Positions 18,222-27,269 of a DNA stretch of 64,000 nucleotides are shown here, one piece after another. The notes beneath the pieces were generated by a model. It did no database searches. It worked only from the letters and a program-made list of their open reading frames with translations, and was not told the DNA's origin. Source of the DNA: Komagataeibacter xylinus (GTDB lineage Bacteria; Pseudomonadota; Alphaproteobacteria; Acetobacterales; Acetobacteraceae); assembly GCF_031081985.1 (NCBI RefSeq), contig NZ_JARWSK010000009.1, positions 1 to 64,000 on the forward strand, read 5' to 3'. The position numbers and the translations under genes are program-made. Numbering within the stretch: position 1 is the stretch's first letter; each line of letters begins with the position of its first letter.

Positions 18222-19411
18222 GGGTGGGTAAATCGGCTGCCATACCGATTGGTCGGGTCGCGGTAGACGGTGTGGACATGCAGTGTCGGGTCACCGCCAA
18301 CGCCCTGGGGCGAAAATTCGATCAGCAGCCGCGGCCCCTGAATGCGGTAATACGAAGACCCATTGCGGTCTGGTTCATGGGTGGTCGGGCCACTCCAGGC
18401 AAACCATGTCTGGTCCAGCCCGGCCCTGATTTCCGCCAGGCGCGGGGCGGCATAGGTGTCGTTGATGATCCCGGCCCATTCGGCGATGATGTCCATCAAG
18501 GCCTGCTTTTGTCTGGCATTGAGCGCATCCCCCCTGATGCCTTCGGGCACGAGAGTTTCCCCGTCATGGCCCGGCCCCTGCACCAGATCCTCCACCTTGT
18601 AAGGCAGGATGGCCTGCTTGCGTTGCGTTTCATCGAGCGAGTCCAGCAGGGCGAAGGCCTTGTCGCTTTCGCCTGCCAGCACGCGCACCATCTGCCCATC
18701 GCGCTGGTAAAGCGCGGGCTGCGCGCCGGTCAGGGTGGGGGTCATGACGCCATGCGGGCCGTCAATGACCAGGTTCAGGCCCAGATGATGGCCCCCAAAC
18801 TGCACCATCCACGGTCTGGTTTGGGAGGGTTCGCCAAAAATCGCAATGGTATAGACCGCCTCGCCCGACGCAAATTGCGTGCCGCTATCGGCAAGCGCCT
18901 GATCGGCGCCCATGATGTCGCGCACCTTCTGGTAGCCCTTCGCACTCAGCAGGGTCTGGAGCAGGTGCAGGGCGGCGCTGCGCTGTTGCGGGGTCAGGTG
19001 GCCCATCTGTACGCCGGGCCGCGGCACGTCGCTTACGGGAAAGTTGGACCAGATCGACTGCCCGTAACGCTCGCCCACAAAGCCGCCCGGCGGCCCCATG
19101 CCCGGACCCTGTTTCATGGGTGTGTTGGCCTGCGCACCGGTAACGGGCAGGGCGGGCTGGTCGGGCGCGCTGCGGCGGAAGCGGGCCAGCGTGCCTGCTT
19201 TCTGTGCTACGAAAGGAAACTGCACGTCCTTGCGCGCCTGCGGATCGAAGCTGTCGAGGAAAGACCGGGCGGCGTCCACCGCTGCACCCGTTTGGCTGGC
19301 GGGCTGGGCGTTTTGCGTGGCAGGCGGGGCGGAAGGCAATGGCGCGCCGTGCGCAAGGGCAGGCAATGCGGCCCAGAACAGGCCGCCTGCTATCCATGAT
19401 CCAGTCTTCAT
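18218..19411 (-). CDS. DUF3500 domain secreted protein
   Basis: The protein has 397 residues starting at MKTGSWIAGG; the frame runs upstream to 19573, but AGGGGACAGG just before 19411 and the signal peptide (cut near AHG/AP) fix this start. The body matches DUF3500 proteins: TPQQRSAALHLLQTLLSAKGY, an IAIFGEPSQTRPWMVQFGGHH block, and a WFAWSG…YYRIQGPRLLIEFSPQG ending with LHVHTVYRDPTNRYG. The function of DUF3500 is unknown to me. It is likely periplasmic and forms a coupled pair with the EF-hand protein. The pair is divergent from the EmrB-type pump. Confidence 0.8.
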   Translation of the reverse strand: MKTGSWIAGGLFWAALPALAHGAPLPSAPPATQNAQPASQTGAAVDAARSFLDSFDPQARKDVQFPFVAQKAGTLARFRRSAPDQPALPVTGAQANTPMKQGPGMGPPGGFVGERYGQSIWSNFPVSDVPRPGVQMGHLTPQQRSAALHLLQTLLSAKGYQKVRDIMGADQALADSGTQFASGEAVYTIAIFGEPSQTRPWMVQFGGHHLGLNLVIDGPHGVMTPTLTGAQPALYQRDGQMVRVLAGESDKAFALLDSLDETQRKQAILPYKVEDLVQGPGHDGETLVPEGIRGDALNARQKQALMDIIAEWAGIINDTYAAPRLAEIRAGLDQTWFAWSGPTTHEPDRNGSSYYRIQGPRLLIEFSPQGVGGDPTLHVHTVYRDPTNRYGSRFTHP

Positions 19412-19442
19412 CCTGTCCCCTGCGCTCCGTAAAGAAACCATC

Positions 19443-19518
19443 AAAAGTTTTTGGCGAAGCTTTTTCAAAAAGCTTCGGAAGAACACCACTTTTGGCAAAA
19501 AGGTGGCACCCGGAAACT
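19443..19518 (+). repeat. Palindromic intergenic element, copy in a divergent promoter region
   Basis: A perfect 21-base palindrome (19456-19476) is followed by a second imperfect hairpin (CACCACTTTT…AAAAAGGTGG). Flanking TTTTTGG and CACCCGGAAA correspond to the element ends. This copy sits between two divergently transcribed genes. Confidence 0.85.
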
Positions 19519-19658
19519 CCTGTCCTGTTATCAAAGTGCCTGCCTCATGGCTGCACGACAAGAGGGCGGCCATGAAAACCCCCAGACCCGTCCCTTCCGC
19601 AAATCGAAGTCATTACCTGCGGGAAATGAGGGTTGTCCGCCACGTGTGTCTGAGGATC

Positions 19659-21305
19659 ATGTGGCGCATGAACACTGTCGCTCCTGCACAGGCGGCGGGT
19701 GGGCCGGTTATCCATGCCGCGCCGCCACGGCCTTCCTATATTCCGCCTTTTGGCCTGCGCACGGTCATTGGCTGCCTTGGCATGCTGCTTGCCGTGCATG
19801 TGGCGGGGTTCAACGAGCATGTGACCGAGATCGGCCTGTCCGATATCCGCGGGGCCATGCATATCGGTCACGATGAGGGCACGTGGGTCATCGCCATCTA
19901 CGAGGCGTTCAACATTGCCGCCATGGCCTTTACGCCGTGGTTCTACATGACGTTCTCGATCTACCGCTTTTCCATTTTCATGACGGCGGCGCTCGCCCTG
20001 TTTTCCATCCCGGCACCCTTCATGCCCGATGTCACATCGCTGTGCATCCTGCGGGCCTTCCAGGGGCTGGCGGGGGGCTGCCTGCCGCCGGTGCTCATGA
20101 CCGTCATGCTCAAATACCTGCCGCCCCAGATCCGTGTGTTCGGCATCGGGGGGTACGCCATGAGTGCAACTTTCGGCCCCAATCTCGGCCTGCCGCTCGA
20201 GGCATTCTGGTTCGAGCATGTGGGCTGGCACTGGCTGTACTGGGAGATCATTCCCACCGCCGCCCTGGCCATCGCCATGATGGCCTATGGCCTACCGCGC
20301 GACCCGATGCATTTCGAGCGCTTCGAGAAATTCAACTGGCTTGGCATCCTTGTGGGGCTGCCCGCCATCTGCTCGCTGGTCATTGTGCTGTACCAGGGCG
20401 ACCGGCTGGACTGGTTCCGCTCGCCTGTCATTACCGATCTCGCCTTCTGGGGCGGGGCGGCATTCATTGTGTTCGTCATCAACGAGGCCTACCACCCCAG
20501 CCCGTATTTCAGGATTCAGTACTGGCGCTCGCGCAACATCCAGGCCTCGCTTCTGTCGCTGGTGGGCATTCTGGCCATCTGCTCCATCATGGGCAACATT
20601 CCCGCCACCTACCTTGAGGCCGTGCGCGGCTACCGGCCCATCCAGGCGGCCCCGGTCGCGCTGGTGGTTGCCCTGCCGCAACTCATCATGCTGCCGCTCA
20701 TCGCAGCCATCTGCAACAGCCGCAAGGTGGACTGCCGCTTCGTGCTGGCAGGCGGCATGCTGTGCCTTGCCGCCGCCGCATGGCTGGGCACATGGCTGAC
20801 GGTGGACTGGGTGCGCGACAATTTCTACCTGATCCAGATCCTGCAGGTCTTTGGCCAGCCCATGACCGTCATCCCCACGCTCATGCTGGCCACCATGGCC
20901 ATGGGGCCGGCCGATGGCCCGTTCATCTCTGGCATGGTCAACATGCTCAAGGGGCTGGCCAACGCCGTGGCCTTTGCCCTGTTTGGCGCGCTGTCCCGAC
21001 GGCGCGAGCAGTACCATTCCACCATGCTGCTCGACCACCATGGCACGCATCAACTGGCCCTGCAGGGCATGGGCGATCCCATTGGCGGCCAGCTTGCCGC
21101 CACCTCGCCCGACAGCGCGCATGTGGCCCGCAACACGTTGCAGGTCTTCCATACCTACGTGCATGAGCAGGCGCTCGTGCTGGCGCTGAACGATATCTAC
21201 TACATCCTGATCTGGGTCTGCCTGGGCTACGCGGTCATGAATCTCATCCTGCCGCGCCGCGTCTATCCACCGCAGGCCCCTTCACCCGATACTCCTGCCC
21301 GTTAA
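19659..21305 (+). CDS. DHA2-family MFS drug exporter (EmrB-like)
   Basis: A polytopic protein of 548 residues with about 14 hydrophobic segments, typical of DHA2 (EmrB) drug:H+ antiporters. It has SDIRGAMHIGHDEGTWVIAIYE near the first helix and FQGLAGGCLPPVLMT as motif C region. I start at MWRMNTVAPAQ because TGAGGATC lies directly upstream; the frame is open much further back but is non-coding there. The gene begins a co-directional run with an EmrA adaptor (16-base gap) and a NodT-type channel (4-base gap), which makes a complete tripartite efflux system. The substrate cannot be predicted. Confidence 0.85.
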   Translation: MWRMNTVAPAQAAGGPVIHAAPPRPSYIPPFGLRTVIGCLGMLLAVHVAGFNEHVTEIGLSDIRGAMHIGHDEGTWVIAIYEAFNIAAMAFTPWFYMTFSIYRFSIFMTAALALFSIPAPFMPDVTSLCILRAFQGLAGGCLPPVLMTVMLKYLPPQIRVFGIGGYAMSATFGPNLGLPLEAFWFEHVGWHWLYWEIIPTAALAIAMMAYGLPRDPMHFERFEKFNWLGILVGLPAICSLVIVLYQGDRLDWFRSPVITDLAFWGGAAFIVFVINEAYHPSPYFRIQYWRSRNIQASLLSLVGILAICSIMGNIPATYLEAVRGYRPIQAAPVALVVALPQLIMLPLIAAICNSRKVDCRFVLAGGMLCLAAAAWLGTWLTVDWVRDNFYLIQILQVFGQPMTVIPTLMLATMAMGPADGPFISGMVNMLKGLANAVAFALFGALSRRREQYHSTMLLDHHGTHQLALQGMGDPIGGQLAATSPDSAHVARNTLQVFHTYVHEQALVLALNDIYYILIWVCLGYAVMNLILPRRVYPPQAPSPDTPAR

Positions 21306-21321
21306 TCCGGAATTACCGATC

Positions 21322-22398
21322 ATGATTTACAAGAAACCGCTGCTTTACGCAGGCTGCGCCGCCGTCGTGCTGGCCCTTGTGGCCTGGGGGGGCACGCGCC
21401 TGGTCAATGGCGATGGCATCAACCAGTACACCAACGATGCTTACGTGACGGCGGACTTCCCCACCGTCGCACCCAAGGTGCCGGGCCGCATCGACCGGGT
21501 GATCGCGCAGGATAACGAGCAGGTGCATGCAGGCGAGGAACTCGCCCATATCGAGGATGACGACTACCGCGCCGCCCTTGAGGTGGCACGCGGCAACAGG
21601 CAGGCGGCACAGGGTGATGTGGCCAACCTTGAAGCCGAAATCGCGCGTCAGGATTCCGTCATAGCCCAAGCCCGCGCCGCCGTGCTGGCCGATCAGGCGG
21701 ACCTGATGTTCGCGCGCCAGAATGCCACGCGGTACCGCAACCTGTCATCCGGAGGGGCGGGCACGATCGAGCAGAAACAGCATTCCGAGGCGCAGGAAAA
21801 GGAAGCCGAGGCCGCCATTGCCCGCGATCAGGCCGGGGTGGATGCGGCCATACGGCAGGTGGCCGTGCTGCAGGGCCAGCTTGAACGCGCGCGCGGCGTG
21901 CTGGTGCGCACGCAGGGCGATGAGAAGCAGGCCGAACTCAACCTGTCCTACTGCACCATTCCAGCCCCTATGGATGGCGTGGTGGGCGAGCGTGGCGTGC
22001 GCGTGGGTAACTATGTGCATCCGGGCACGGGCATTCTGGCCGTGGTGCCCGTGCATGCGGCCTACGTGCTGGCCAATTTTCAGGAAACGCAACTGACAAA
22101 GGTGCAGACCGGCCAGCGCGCGACCATCTGGGTCGATACGTTTCCCGGCCATCCGCTCAAGGCGCATGTTGACTCACTTGCGCCCGCCACGGGTGTTGCG
22201 TTTGCGCCCATCCAGCCCGATAACGCCACCGGCAACTTCACCAAGGTGGTGCAGCGCATTCCGGTCAAGCTGACCTTTGATCCTGGCCAGCCACTGGCCG
22301 ACAGGGTGCGCGTTGGGATGTCGGTTGAAGCCAGTATCGATACGTCTTCCGCCCCCGAAGGCCCGCATGCCAATGATGCCCGTTATGTCTGGCAGTAA
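21322..22398 (+). CDS. EmrA-type HlyD membrane-fusion protein
   Basis: The protein has 358 residues: one N-terminal membrane helix (about 8-27), then the EmrA hallmark TNDAYVTADFPTVAPKVPGRI. A long coiled-coil hairpin (about 85-200) follows, then the second lipoyl motif (STIPAPMDGVVGERGVRVG region, read here as YCTIPAPMDGVVGE) and a beta-barrel (VLANFQETQLTKVQTGQ). It sits between the MFS gene and the outer-membrane channel gene and would join them across the periplasm. Size and architecture are normal for the family. Confidence 0.88.
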   Translation: MIYKKPLLYAGCAAVVLALVAWGGTRLVNGDGINQYTNDAYVTADFPTVAPKVPGRIDRVIAQDNEQVHAGEELAHIEDDDYRAALEVARGNRQAAQGDVANLEAEIARQDSVIAQARAAVLADQADLMFARQNATRYRNLSSGGAGTIEQKQHSEAQEKEAEAAIARDQAGVDAAIRQVAVLQGQLERARGVLVRTQGDEKQAELNLSYCTIPAPMDGVVGERGVRVGNYVHPGTGILAVVPVHAAYVLANFQETQLTKVQTGQRATIWVDTFPGHPLKAHVDSLAPATGVAFAPIQPDNATGNFTKVVQRIPVKLTFDPGQPLADRVRVGMSVEASIDTSSAPEGPHANDARYVWQ

Positions 22399-22402
22399 GG
22401 CC

Positions 22403-23929
22403 ATGAAGCGCTTCCTTCTTGCAGGGCTTTCGGCGCTTGTGGTGGCAGGCTGCACGGTCGGCCCCAACTACCACAAGCCCCAGGTCAAGGCGCCTGCGCA
22501 GTGGCGCACGACCCAGCCACCGGCGGAAAGTCAGGTCACCATGGCCACGACCGACCCGCAGTGGTGGACGCTGTTCAACGATCCCATCCTGACCCGGCTG
22601 GAGAACGAGGTAGCCAGCGCCAACCTTGACCTCAAGGCTGCCAGCCTGCGGCTGATGCAGAGTGTGGCCGAGCGGCGCATTGCCAGCGCCGCCCAACTGC
22701 CGCATGCCGAGGCCAATGCCTCCTACGGGCGCGAGCGGGCCTCCACCAATGGCGTGCTGGGGCTGCTGGGCACCATGGAGCGCGAGGGCACGGGCTCGGT
22801 GGCCTCGGGCACGCAGGGTTTTGGCCCCACGGCGCTGCCCGGCAGCGTGGGCAACCCATCCTTCAACCTGCCGCAATATGGCATGAACGCCTCGTGGGAG
22901 GTGGATTTGTGGGGGCATGTGCGCAGGCAGGTGGAAGCCGCGACGGCGGCCATGCACGCCACCGAGGAAATGCGGCGTGACACGCTGGTCTCGCTCATGG
23001 CCGAGACCGCGCAGGACTATATCGACCTGCGCGCCACACAGGTGCAGCTTGGCATTCTTGAACACAACATCGCGGTGGCTGATAACAGCGTGCGGCTGAC
23101 CACCCTGCGCTTTGAGCAGGGGGCCGCAACCCGACTGGACGTGGCGGAGGCGACCGGCCAGCTCCATACCTTCACCTCCCGCCTCGCCCCGCTCCGGGCG
23201 CAGGTCACGCACCGGCTCAATGCGCTGAGCTTTCTCGTGGCGCGCGAACCCGGCGCGCTCGATGCCGAACTCGGGCCGCCGGGCCTCATTCCCGTCGTGC
23301 CCGCCACCATTCCCGTGGGGCTGCCCTCCCAGCTTGCCGAGCGCAGGCCCGATATCCGCATGGCCGCCGACCGGCTGCATGCGGCCACGGCCAGTATCGG
23401 GGTGGCAATTGCCGATTTCTTCCCCCGCGTCACCCTTTCGGGCAGCCTTGACGTGCAGGCCCTGCAGTTCAGCGGGCTGGGGTCATGGGCCTCGCGCCAG
23501 TATGGCTTTGGCCCTACGGCAACACTGCCCATCTTTGAAGGGGGCCGCCTGACCGGGCAGTTGCACCTGCGCCGCGCCCAGCAGAAGGAGGCGGCCACCA
23601 TGTTCCAGCGCACGGTGCTCAAGGCGTGGCAGGAGATTGATGACGCCATGGCCGATTTCACCGCAGCCCAGCGCCGCCGCGATGAACTGGTCGAAGCCGT
23701 GCACGAGAACGAAATCGCGGTGGATACCGCCAGGGCGCAGTACGTGCAGGGATCATCCGATTTTCTCAACGTGCTGACGTTGCAGAACGCGCTTTTGTCC
23801 TCACAGAGCACGGAAGCGGATGCCACCGCCCATGTGGCGCTGTCGGTGACCAATCTGTACCGCGCGGTTGGCGGCGGGTGGGAGAACCTCTACCCTGAAA
23901 AACAGAAGAAGACCCGCAAGCATGGCTGA
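22403..23929 (+). CDS. NodT-family outer-membrane efflux lipoprotein
   Basis: The protein has 508 residues. A lipoprotein signal (MKRFLLAGLSALVVAGC) is followed by TVGPNYHKPQVKAPAQW, the classic start of NodT/OprM channels. ERRPDIRMAADRLHAATASI and FFPRVTLSGSLDVQ open the second repeat. ATG at 22403 is 4 bases after the emrA-like stop with AAGG just upstream; a start at 22385 would lack the clean signal. This is the third part of the tripartite pump. A palindromic element follows the gene. Confidence 0.88.
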   Translation: MKRFLLAGLSALVVAGCTVGPNYHKPQVKAPAQWRTTQPPAESQVTMATTDPQWWTLFNDPILTRLENEVASANLDLKAASLRLMQSVAERRIASAAQLPHAEANASYGRERASTNGVLGLLGTMEREGTGSVASGTQGFGPTALPGSVGNPSFNLPQYGMNASWEVDLWGHVRRQVEAATAAMHATEEMRRDTLVSLMAETAQDYIDLRATQVQLGILEHNIAVADNSVRLTTLRFEQGAATRLDVAEATGQLHTFTSRLAPLRAQVTHRLNALSFLVAREPGALDAELGPPGLIPVVPATIPVGLPSQLAERRPDIRMAADRLHAATASIGVAIADFFPRVTLSGSLDVQALQFSGLGSWASRQYGFGPTATLPIFEGGRLTGQLHLRRAQQKEAATMFQRTVLKAWQEIDDAMADFTAAQRRRDELVEAVHENEIAVDTARAQYVQGSSDFLNVLTLQNALLSSQSTEADATAHVALSVTNLYRAVGGGWENLYPEKQKKTRKHG

Positions 23930-23966
23930 GGGATTATCTGAAGCGTTAGCACAGAAAATATTCAGC

Positions 23967-24092
23967 AATCATAAGGAAGTTTTTGGTGAAGCTTTTTTTA
24001 AAAAGCTTCGGGGAACGCCGCCTTTTTGAAAAAAGGCGGTACCCAAAAACTTTTATTATTTTTTATCAAATGAGTTGTTTTAAAACAGTCTC
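23967..24092 (+). repeat. Palindromic intergenic element, full-length copy
   Basis: In order: AATCATAAGGAAGTTTTTGG, hairpin 1 (GAAGC…GCTTC), hairpin 2 (GCCGCC…GGCGGT), ACCCAAAAACTTTTATTATT, and the tail ATCAAATGAGTTGTTTT ending near ACAGTC. The same left and right flanks recur at 61749-61909, which shows that the repeat unit extends beyond the two hairpins. Confidence 0.9.
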
Positions 24093-24104
24093 TAAGGGGC
24101 GCAC

Positions 24105-24836
24105 ATGATCACGATCCGGCACGCAGCCAGCCTTGGCACGGCCCATGATGGCGGGCAGGTGCTGCGCTGCCATTTTGCCTTTGCCGATTATGCCGATCCG
24201 ACGCATGGTCATGAGGGCCGCCTGCGCGCGGTCAATGCCTGCACGCTGCCTGCGGGCGCGGCCTACCGCATTGGCCCCGAAGCAGCAGTAGATATCGTGA
24301 CATGGGTGGCAGACGGCACGCTGGCGACAGACATGGCGGGCTTTGAACCTGATGCGCTCGGCACGGGCGGGCTGCATCTGGCCAGCACCGGCAGCGGCTG
24401 TGCGCAAATGGCATGGCGCGCGGGCGGGCAGGGGGCCAGCTTCATCCAGTTCTGGTTCCTCGCTGACACGCAGGGCATGGTCCCTGCGCAGGAGATGCGC
24501 CCGGCCTTGCCGGAACTCGAAGATGGCGGCTTTCGCATCCTTGCCTCGGGCTTCCCAGAGGATGACCCCGAGGAAGGCGAAAGCGTGGATGATGGCGCTC
24601 CCGTTACGCTGACCTCACGGGCGCGCCTGCTGCATGCGGCCCTTCCGGCAGGGGAGGGGGCGGCTTACGGCACCGCGCCGGGGCGGGTGCTCTACCTGCT
24701 CGTGGTATCGGGTGCCGTGCGGATCGGCACGCAGGGGCTGCATGCGGGCGATGCAGCAGCCATCAGCGAACTGACCGACATTACGGTCACGGCTGATGAA
24801 GCCGCCGTGGTGCTGCTTGCGGATGTCGCGGCCTGA
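24105..24836 (+). CDS. Pirin-family bicupin (YhhW-like)
   Basis: The protein has 243 residues. The N-terminal cupin shows the pirin pattern with DPTHGHEGRLRAVN and QFWFLADTQGMVPAQEMRP; the C-terminal cupin is shorter. Pirins of the YhhW type can act as quercetin 2,3-dioxygenases or as redox-sensitive regulators. The usual metal-binding histidines of the first cupin (H-x-H…E…H) are largely missing here (DIVTWVADG where HEGLE-like sequence is expected), so catalysis is doubtful. AAGGGG precedes the ATG. The gene stands alone, facing the convergent TonB-C gene. Confidence 0.7.
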   Translation: MITIRHAASLGTAHDGGQVLRCHFAFADYADPTHGHEGRLRAVNACTLPAGAAYRIGPEAAVDIVTWVADGTLATDMAGFEPDALGTGGLHLASTGSGCAQMAWRAGGQGASFIQFWFLADTQGMVPAQEMRPALPELEDGGFRILASGFPEDDPEEGESVDDGAPVTLTSRARLLHAALPAGEGAAYGTAPGRVLYLLVVSGAVRIGTQGLHAGDAAAISELTDITVTADEAAVVLLADVAA

Positions 24837-24850
24837 GGCCTGAACAGCGT

Positions 24851-25270
24851 TTATGGCGTGCTGGCCAGTATGTAATGAAAGTCCACATCCGCTTCATAAT
24901 AATCGGTTTTGAGGCGCGGGTTGGTTGGCAGATGTGCGTTCTTGGCGACCGTGATGCATGATATGCTATCCAGATGATAAAAGCCGCTCGTTCTGGTCAG
25001 CCGGTAGCGTGTCACTACGCCATCGCTATTGCGCACAACGACATGGACGGAAGCGATACCCTGTTCCCCAAACCTGAAAGATTCTTCAGGGTAATATCTG
25101 AACTTGTAAATCGCATTGCCGATTTTACGGTTGAAAGCGGGACCATAAGGCGAGGTCACGGTGACCTGTATATTATCTGTCGGGTTACCTGCGATGGCAG
25201 TGCGCGGAAGGCTGGCCCAGCCAGTCACGGCCAGGAGCAACGCGGCGGCGATAGGGTGATTGGGCTTCAT
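24851..25270 (-). CDS. Secreted TonB C-terminal-domain protein
   Basis: The protein has 139 residues. MKPNHPIAAALLLAVTGWAS is a signal peptide cut near AIA/GN, with AGGACA ahead of the ATG. The rest resembles the TonB C-terminal fold: RYYPEESFRFGEQGIASVHV, VTRYRLTRTSGFYHLDSISC, and a final strand ADVDFHYILAS. It lacks the membrane anchor and Pro-rich span of true TonB, so it is a stand-alone periplasmic domain of unknown partner. It lies upstream of, and divergent from, the siderophore-interacting protein gene, so a link to iron is possible but unproven. Confidence 0.65.
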   Translation of the reverse strand: MKPNHPIAAALLLAVTGWASLPRTAIAGNPTDNIQVTVTSPYGPAFNRKIGNAIYKFRYYPEESFRFGEQGIASVHVVVRNSDGVVTRYRLTRTSGFYHLDSISCITVAKNAHLPTNPRLKTDYYEADVDFHYILASTP

Positions 25271-25543
25271 TGTGTCCTGTGTGGCATCTGATTTAAAACT
25301 ATATGGTACATTTAACCTGTTTCTGGCCCGCTGTCTGCCCGGTCGTGGCGGTCTGGCAATACTCTTGACAGGTGCAGTGAAAAAGCGTCTGGCTTGTTGC
25401 AGTTGAGGTCCGGCGCATGCGCCGTGGCCCGTAGGCGTTAACGTGAAACAACGCACAGAAACTGACAGCAGACATGCTGGCGGGCTGTGCGTGTGTGTGT
25501 ATCCACCCTCACCGGTCTGCTGGCATGATGAGGAGAGACACGC

Positions 25544-26329
25544 ATGACGATCCTTCCCCCCATTGCCCACCCTGATGGCGCGCCGGTGATCGAGCGCGTG
25601 CGGCACGAACTGCGCCGCCGCCGCCTGTGGGTTGCGGGCACCGAGCGCCTGAGCCCGCATATGATCCGGGTCACGCTTTCAGGCCCGGAACTGGCCGGGT
25701 TCACCAGCCCCGCGCCGGATGATCATATCAGGATTTTCCTGCCTGACCATGCGGGGGAACTGACGCGACGCGACTACACGCCGCGGCATTACGATGCGGC
25801 GGCGGGCACGCTGGTGCTGGATTTCGTCAACCATGAAGGCGGCCCCGCCGCCGCATGGGCGCGGGCGGCAAAGCCCGGTGATGTGCTGGAGATTGGCGGC
25901 CCGCGTGGCTCGCGCATCATCCGGGGCAGGATCGACCACTGGCTGCTCATTGGCGATGAGACGGCGCTGCCCGCCATTGGCCGACGCGTGGAGGCCCTGC
26001 CCGCCGAGGCGCTGGTCACCACGATCATTGCCGTGCCCGGCCCGGAAGATGAGCAGGTCTTTACGTCATGCGCCGCCCATGCCGCCCATTGGGTGCACCG
26101 CCCGCTGGCCGAGGCGGCGCAGGCGCACGGCCTGCTGGCGGTATTGCGGCAGGTTCCCCTTGTCAGGCGGAGTTTCGTGTGGGTCGGGGCCGAGGCAGGC
26201 GTGGCGCGTGCCGTGCGGCAGTGCCTGATTGCGGAAAAGAAGGTGCCTGCCGCGTGGATCAGGGCCGCGGGCTACTGGGTAAAGGGGCAGGCGGACGCGG
26301 CCATCAGCGATGTGGGCGCAGAAGAATAA
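25544..26329 (+). CDS. Siderophore-interacting protein (ferric-siderophore reductase, YqjH/ViuB-like)
   Basis: The protein has 261 residues with an FAD-binding barrel carrying TRRDYTPRHYD, the flavin-contact motif of the SIP family, and a C-terminal NAD(P)H-type domain (HWLLIGDETALPAIGR; WVGAEAGVARAVRQCL). These enzymes reduce ferric siderophores in the cytosol to release iron. GAGGAGA precedes the ATG. A His-rich PadR regulator lies 54 bases downstream on the same strand, reproducing the E. coli yqjH-yqjI pairing in a collinear rather than divergent order. Confidence 0.88.
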   Translation: MTILPPIAHPDGAPVIERVRHELRRRRLWVAGTERLSPHMIRVTLSGPELAGFTSPAPDDHIRIFLPDHAGELTRRDYTPRHYDAAAGTLVLDFVNHEGGPAAAWARAAKPGDVLEIGGPRGSRIIRGRIDHWLLIGDETALPAIGRRVEALPAEALVTTIIAVPGPEDEQVFTSCAAHAAHWVHRPLAEAAQAHGLLAVLRQVPLVRRSFVWVGAEAGVARAVRQCLIAEKKVPAAWIRAAGYWVKGQADAAISDVGAEE

Positions 26330-26333
26330 AAAC

Positions 26334-26383
26334 ATATCTAGATATATCTTGACATACGATATATCGGGAATTATATCGGACTC
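26334..26383 (+). promoter_or_regulatory. Palindromic operators overlapping a promoter for the PadR regulator
   Basis: Two perfect palindromes occur: ATATCTAGATAT (26334-26345) and CGATATATCG (26357-26366). Between and over them lies a promoter with TTGACA at 26349-26354 and TATATC at 26372-26377 (17-base spacer). Transcription would start at or within a few bases of the ATG at 26384, so the mRNA may be leaderless. ATAT-rich palindromes suit PadR-family binding, so autorepression is likely. Confidence 0.65.
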
Positions 26384-27031
26384 ATGAAACACGCAAACAG
26401 ACACGCAGGCGGTCGTCACCGCCATGTTTTCTCCCCCGAAGGGCTGGCGCAGGGCGCAGGCCGCCATGGCGGGCGCGGCGAAGGTCGTGAGGGCCGTGAG
26501 GGTCGCGAAGGCCGGGGCCATCATGGTCGCGGCGGCCACGGCGGAGGCCATCGGGGCGGCCCGCGCAACCGGCTGTTCGATTATGGCGAGATGCGCCTGC
26601 TGGTGCTCAGCCTGATCGCTGAAAAACCGACCTATGGTTATGAACTGATCAAGACCATCGAGGAAAAATTCGGTGGCAGCTACACGCCCAGCCCCGGCGT
26701 GATCTACCCCACGCTCACCTGGCTTGATGAAGCGGGCTACATCCGCCCCGGCGCGGAAGAAGGCCGCAAGAACTACCACATCACCCCCGAAGGCGAGGCG
26801 TTCGTTGCCGCAAACCGCGCGGCGCTGGAGGCGATCCTTGCCCGCGCGGCAACGGCCGGGCCGCAGGGGCGTGGCGGTGGCCGCAATGCGCCGGTGCCCG
26901 TCATGCGGGCTATGGAAAACCTCAAGACAGCCCTGCGCCTGCGGTTGCGCAACGGCGGCCTTGACCCGCAGGCCGAGGAAAAGATCGCTTCCCTGCTTGA
27001 TGAAACCGCCCGCGCGCTGGGCCAGGCCTGA
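26384..27031 (+). CDS. PadR-family regulator with His/Gly-rich metal-binding N-terminus (YqjI-like)
   Basis: The protein has 215 residues. The first ~60 are a Gly/Arg/Glu/His tract with nine histidines and a triplet repeat (GREGREGREGRG). A PadR winged helix follows: FDYGEMRLLVLSLIAEKPTY, GYELIKTIEEKFGGSYTPSP, and VIYPTLTWLDEAGYI. The C-terminal helices probably dimerise. In E. coli, YqjI has a His-rich N-terminus that binds metal (nickel) and represses yqjH; the same gene neighbour here argues for that role. There is no Shine-Dalgarno sequence near the ATG, which agrees with a leaderless transcript from the promoter just upstream. Confidence 0.85.
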   Translation: MKHANRHAGGRHRHVFSPEGLAQGAGRHGGRGEGREGREGREGRGHHGRGGHGGGHRGGPRNRLFDYGEMRLLVLSLIAEKPTYGYELIKTIEEKFGGSYTPSPGVIYPTLTWLDEAGYIRPGAEEGRKNYHITPEGEAFVAANRAALEAILARAATAGPQGRGGGRNAPVPVMRAMENLKTALRLRLRNGGLDPQAEEKIASLLDETARALGQA

Positions 27032-27101
27032 AGCGCGCCCTTTCGGGCCCTGAAGGAGGACGGGCAGGGATGACAGGATCAGCCGGTTCTTGACCTCTGC
27101 C

Positions 27102-27269
27102 ATGCGCCCCCTCGGGCCGGAGACGGGGCCGTTCCTGAACATCCTGGCGCGCATCCTCGCGCGCCCGACCATTCGTGAACTGGGCACGTTGTTTGGTTAT
27201 TCCGCCCTGTGGCTGGCCGAGGCCGCGCGGGGCTTCTGTAGCATATGGAATATCTTCGCGATTATATGA
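27102..27269 (+). CDS. Candidate small protein, 55 residues
   Basis: A short frame reads MRPLGPETGPFLNILARILA and ends …CSIWNIFAII; it is amphipathic/hydrophobic in the second half. The same frame stays protein-like upstream to about 27054. A very strong AAGGAGG (27053-27059) lies too far ahead of this ATG and instead precedes a 7-codon frame at 27070. A TTG at 27090 is a possible alternative start. It follows the PadR gene by about 70 bases and may be its operon partner. I do not recognise the family. Confidence 0.35.
   Translation: MRPLGPETGPFLNILARILARPTIRELGTLFGYSALWLAEAARGFCSIWNIFAII

Noticed and set aside
19098-19658. N-terminal extension of the MFS exporter to 735 residues
   Set aside because: It runs antisense through the DUF3500 gene start and through a palindromic element; the internal start at 19659 has a good ribosome site.
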